NCBI GenBank assembly: GCA_038380435.1 | Contig: JAWZYU010000020.1 | Coordinates: 44,424,307 to 44,488,306 of the forward strand | Direction: 5' to 3' | Source: Ryuthela nishihirai | Taxonomy: Eukaryota; Arthropoda; Arachnida; Araneae; Heptathelidae | DNA length: 64,000 nt | In this document: positions 36,101 through 42,100 of the stretch, in pieces | Layout of the letters: each line of letters starts with the position of its first letter | How positions within the stretch are numbered: the first letter of the stretch is position 1 | Position numbers and translations under genes: made by a program | The notes under the pieces: model-generated | The model's database searches: none | Told to the model about the DNA's origin: nothing | Seen by the model: only the letters and a program-made list of their open reading frames with translations

Positions 36101-39100
36101 GCTAGGTGGGCTGAGCATTTCAGTGATGTTCTAAACAGTGTGGTTAGTTCTACTCCCATTGTTTGCAATGATGATAGATGCATTGGTGGCTTTAATGTTG
36201 GCCCTATAACAGAGTCTGAAGTTATTTTGGCTATTTCTAAACCTAAACTTCATAAATCCCCAGCGGTAGATGAAATTACTACAGAAATGCTTAGAGCTGG
36301 GAATGTTTCGGTTACAACTTGGATGACTGAAATTTTCAATAACTTTTATGATAAAGGCATGGTTCCTAAAGATTTTACCAGAGCTATTATTATCCCTCTT
36401 TTCAAAAAAGGTGATCGCAGTTCTTGTGATAACTATAGGGGTATCAGCCTACTCTCTGTTCCAGGAAAAGTTCTTTCCATGATTGTGCTTAATAGAATTA
36501 AGAATCTGGTTGACAGTCAATTGCGTGATGAGTAATGTGGATTCAGAAGTGTTAGGGGATGTGTGGATTAGATATTTTCACTTAGGCAGATTCTTGAGAA
36601 ATGTTTAGAGTTTCAGAAACCTTTGGTTGCTAGCTTTGTTGATTTCAAAAAGGCTTTCGACTCTGTTGATCGTCATAATTTGTGGTTGATTGTGAGATCA
36701 TATGGTATACCAGACAAATTACTTAACATAATGAAAGTTCTCTATAATAACTATAATTCTATGAATTCCTATAATTCTATGAAATCTGAGTCGTGTGTGA
36801 GAGTTGGTAAGGCTTGTAGCAATTGGTTTCGCATTACTTCTGATGACATTATACTGTTATTTAGATTACTTTCAGGTAAAATAACCTGGATATGTGTATG
36901 TAACTGGCATACCCCTTGTATAGTTAGATAAAACTATAGTTATAGTATAACAATGGGAATAAAATAAAACATAAATATCAGTGGCTCTCAACCTTTTATG
37001 CTTCACGTACCCCCTGGAAATGTGTATGTAACTGGCGTACCCCTTGTATAGATAGATAAAACTATAGTTATAGTATAACAATGGGAATAAAACATATATA
37101 TCAGTGGCTCTCAACCTTTTATGCTTCACGTACCCCCTGGATATGTGTAAGTGCCGTACCCCTTGTATAGATAGATAAAACTATAGTTATAGTATAACAA
37201 TGGGAATAAAACATATATATCAGTGGCTCTCAACCTTTTATGCTTCACGTACCCACTGGATATGTGTAAGTGGCGTACCCCTTGTATAGATAGATAAAAC
37301 TCTAGTTATAGTATAACAATGGGAATAAAATAAAGCATATATATATATACAGACATTAAATTTTGTATTCATAAATTACATATATTTATAAACGCAAAAA
37401 ATGACATTTTTGACAACTTAGCGACTTTGTTACTAGATCTAGCGACTTTTGAGCTCTCACGGCGTACCCCAAAATACTTTACCGCGTACCCCAAGTTGAG
37501 AACTCCTGTCCTATAGCATTCTTTTCATCACAATTTCCTAGAGCATTCTTTTTGCCATGAATTTTCAAAAAGATTTCTTATATCATGACTTTCCCGATAT
37601 TTTACAGTAATTTATACAGGATTCTTAGTGCTATTAGTTCCAAATAGCCCACTAGATTTGGGAATCTAGTAAACTTGCTAGCATAATGTTGCGCTTTCAG
37701 TTAATATGCTGACCTAGTCGTCTTGAAAATAAAATTAAAATAACATAACTTAAAGGAAATTTGACTTAAAACGACAGAACAAATGACTTATGCATTAAAA
37801 CGGAAATGCGAAGAGTCAGCAATAATTTCGCTAAACACAAAATATTTATAAATCTGATGAGAATAGAAAACTTTCAATATTATTCAAACGATAAAAACTA
37901 CACCATGAGAAGAAAAAAAAATGTTTAAACTTTTACATGGGATTTACGAATCCTGCATTTTAATTTCAAGATGAAATAAAAGCTACTTACTTGGCACTCC
38001 TGAAACTAACTTAAGTGGCCGTAAAACTCGGAATGCACGTAAGGCTTTGACATCAAAACCCTCCTTCATTAAATTGGATAGTGCAGTACTAATAAGACTG
38101 TTGAAACGAGAAAAAGAAGCTGTAATTAAAGTAATAAACTCTGCTGAAAAAAAAGAAACAATAATTAAGTTTAACACTCTACTGTCTTTAGTATACCAGA
38201 GAGGGGATTTTCGCCGAGCCTGCTGGTCCTTTTTTAGTAGAAAATGTGCTTTATCCTGATTATAAATTTTATAATGCTTAACAAAAAACACTTCACATCT
38301 TTCAATGGCGGAATATTTACCGTATCGAACCGTGGGATGTACCTTGGACCATAAGAAATACACACTTAATGGCCTTGATGGGAGGCCATTAAGTGTAAAT
38401 AGTACACTTAATGGCCTTGATGGGAGGCTACCACCTATCTCCTAACAACTGTCCAGTGGGTCCCCTTCCCCCAATCTTCTCTGAGCCCTTGGTGTCCTTG
38501 TGATTTGGTCATTTAGCCTATTGTGTGCAAACATGCTCACTATACCAGAGAGGGGATTTTCGCCGAGCCTGCTGGTCCTTTTTTAGTAGAAAATGTGCTC
38601 TTTCATGATTATAAATTTTATAATGCTTAACAAAAAACACTTCACTTCTTTCAATGGCGGAATATTTACCGTATCGAACCGTGGAATGTACCTTGGACCA
38701 TAAGAAATACAACAGTTTTATGTGATTAAAAATACGTCGTGACTCCTTGTATAGGAGAGCCATATGTTATACACGTTAAATAGCACACTTAATGGCCTTG
38801 ATGGGAGGCTACCACCTATCTCCTAACAACTGTCCAGTGGGTCCCCTTCCCCCAATCTTCTCTGAGCCCTTGGTGTCCTTGTGATTTGGTCATTTAGCCT
38901 ATTGTGTGCAAACATGCTCACTATACCAGAGAGGGGATTTTCGCCGAGCCTGCTGGTCCTTCTTTAGCAGAAAATGTGCTCTTTCCTGATTATAAATTTT
39001 ATAATGCTTAACAGAAAACACTTCACCTCTTTCAATGGCGGAATATTTACCGTATCGAACCGTGGGATATACCTTGGACCATAAAAAATACAACAGTTTT

Positions 39101-42100
39101 ATGTGATTAAAAATACGTCGTGACTCCTTGTATAGGAGAGCCATATCTTATACACGTTAAATAGCACACTTAATGGCCTTGATGGGAGGCTACCACCTAT
39201 CTCCTAACAACTGTCCAGTGGGTCCCCTTCCCCCAATCTTCTCTGAGCCCTTGGTGTCCTTGTGATTTGGTCATTTAGCCTATTGTGTGCAAAAATGCGC
39301 CACTTTCAGGTAAAATAACCAAATCTTATGTGATTAAAAACATTACGTATGGTATTGAATTGTTTTAATCCACATCTAGGTAAACTGCTACTATACAGTA
39401 TGGTGTAATTATGTTTAGCATGCATTTGTACGCAAAAATATTTTATTTCTCACCAGACATATCTGCAGTCACACATAAATCCTAACTGTAAAGCACTAAA
39501 TTGTTTTATTACACGTATATGTAGACAAGTATTTAGATAATCACAAAAATAAATATATTCTTATTACTGTATAGAAAGTGTTCTAGGGAACCTTGCGCCG
39601 AACTGAAATTTTATAGGCCAACCATGAGACTAAAACTTTTAGGTTTTTTTCAGATGTACATTAAAAATATTTTTGTGTTATATGGATACAAATGAAACAG
39701 TATGGTTCACGTTTCCCGAATCTTCCAATAATTTTAATTCTCGCCATTAGAATTTTCAAATGGCAAAATTTTAAATGAATCTTGTAAACAGTCTTTTCAT
39801 GCTGGATAGTTAAATTTGAGTGGTCATAGTCACAGTGAATCAGTGACAGTTTTTTTTTTAACCCAATGTGTGGGAGGGAGAAAAAAACAGCTTTATTATT
39901 TTATCTTTAAGAGATAAACAAAAAATTCCGTTTCAGGTTGTATGGGTAACAATAAAATATTACTGTTCGCATTTTACTAATCATCTATTAGGTTTACTTT
40001 CCACCATTATAAGTCACTAAAGTCGAATATTGGTAAAGGTATAAACTAATATTGTGAACAATCAATTCATGCTAAATACTTTAAATTCAGGCGTTGGAAT
40101 AAGATATTCAAAGAGTTTACATTAACAGCAGCAATTTAAACTTAGAGAGAACGTTGCTTTTTTTTAGTTTTAAGAATGAAAAAATTATTTTTCGGTTGGA
40201 TGGGCACTGATAAAATATTGACGTTGACTTTTTTCGAATATTTTACTTGTTAATGAGCATATACTCCCATAACATCATACCAAAATAGAAAAAAAAGTGT
40301 TGATCTTAAATGATAAATTTTATTGTGTAGAGTGGGTTCCAAGCAAAGTTAATTTTGGGAGCAGTTGGTTTTGGAATTTCTAGCGATTAATGCGACAAAA
40401 AATAAATCTCATGGTATAATTAATACAAAAATGTACAGAAAGGTACTTACCCTATTACTACTATGACAAAGTCAAGAAAGTTCCAACCATTGCGTAAATA
40501 GGCACCGGGGTGGAATAAAAAGCCATAGGCAATGACCTTCATAATGCACTCGATCATAAAGATGACTAGAAAGAGATACTCTATTTTTTCCTGAAAATAA
40601 AAAACACGGAAAACTGATTAATAATTTTTTTTTTTATTTTGCGCTCTAATCTACATAAATATAAATATCTTTTCTTCCTTTTTTTTGCGAAAATATAATA
40701 GGTCCTCGTTGATTGTCGGAATTAAATTCCTAAAGATCGCCGAGAATGCCAAATACGAAATTCGTGAGATTAAATATTTGTGACAAAAGTAAGGTAATAT
40801 GGCTTAACCCTTTCACGACTAAGGGAAACATTTTTCCCATTTTAAAATTGGTGATTGTCGTATTTAATTATAACCTTATCTGCATTTTTTATACAGAATG
40901 TCAAAATGGAACGTATGCCGAACGCAATTACGTAAACGGGAACGTTTAGAAAACAAAAACAGAACTGTCAGGACGCATAATATATGTACTATGTGCAATG
41001 TCCATCTTTGCCTCACTACCAAAAGAAATTGCTTCACAGAATATCATAATTAGCACATCATTTTGTATAGTAATTTTATTTCATAATTTTGTATTATTTT
41101 AGTTAACATTTTGTTCTAATAAACCAATAAATAAAAGACATTGCATAATAAGCCTAACTATAATTTGTGTTACCTTTATAGTCCATTGGGAAAAATATTT
41201 CACATAAAATTCCAAAAAAACTACACATTGTTATGTATTTTTCTTATGATTTTTATTTATTTTACGTCTAAACAAACTAAAATAAACAGTTACATACTAA
41301 TATTTACTCTTAGAAACCTTATGGTCCTGAAAGGCTTAGATACACAAGTATAAGAAAAGCGAAATCTTAACGAACTTCCCCTCGACACACACACGTACAG
41401 GCGAATTCCGTGTGGGATTTAACCCCCGAAAAATTCCGCTTTCGTCATCTGGGCAGAAATTCTACACAATAAACATTCGTTTTAACACCTATTAGAGATG
41501 ACATTGGGCTCAATATTTTGAGCCCGATCCTGAATCAGCTGGACAATTGGAGAATCAATCAAATTGGGGGGAAAACTCCTCTGCCGCATCGAAAGGTATG
41601 TATATATATAGAGAGAGAAAGAAATGCATGTTGTCAATTATTTACTTTATTCTAATATTATTACTTATAATTATTTTATTAGAAAAATTAAAATGTAAAG
41701 TTATTTAGAACGAAAAATATCAGAAATTTTAGTAGACACAGAAAGTTAATCGATAATATCATTAAAAAGGCAAAGCTTCATTCATTTATTAAAGATAGGA
41801 AAAAAATATTTAAAAAAATCAAAAGTGACATGGTGCTTATTTTCAATTAGTAAAGCTGATTGAAAGGTTAAAGTTATTTTCTAAAAACCATTTTATATTT
41901 TTACTTACAGTTTTCACAATTACAAGAAATATTTGAAATTTAAATTGTTCTGTGACCGAATCCGCCCGAGACCGAAGTTGTCTCTGGTACTTTGAGCTCG
42001 AGAAAGCTCGAGCCAAAACTTATCTCTAACACCCATCCTTTGACTGCGCTCATTATACACCAATTACCACAATAAAAGTATTTGCCGCTGTTAAGGTATG

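Larger units (their letters stand above)
33889..37990 (-). other. Cav1 intron, 4.1 kb
   Basis: A LINE (34727-36880) and a hAT array-family copy (36882-37510) fill most of it. 33889-34726 may include LINE 5' sequence. 37511-37990 is AT-rich with nothing recognised. Confidence 0.75.
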
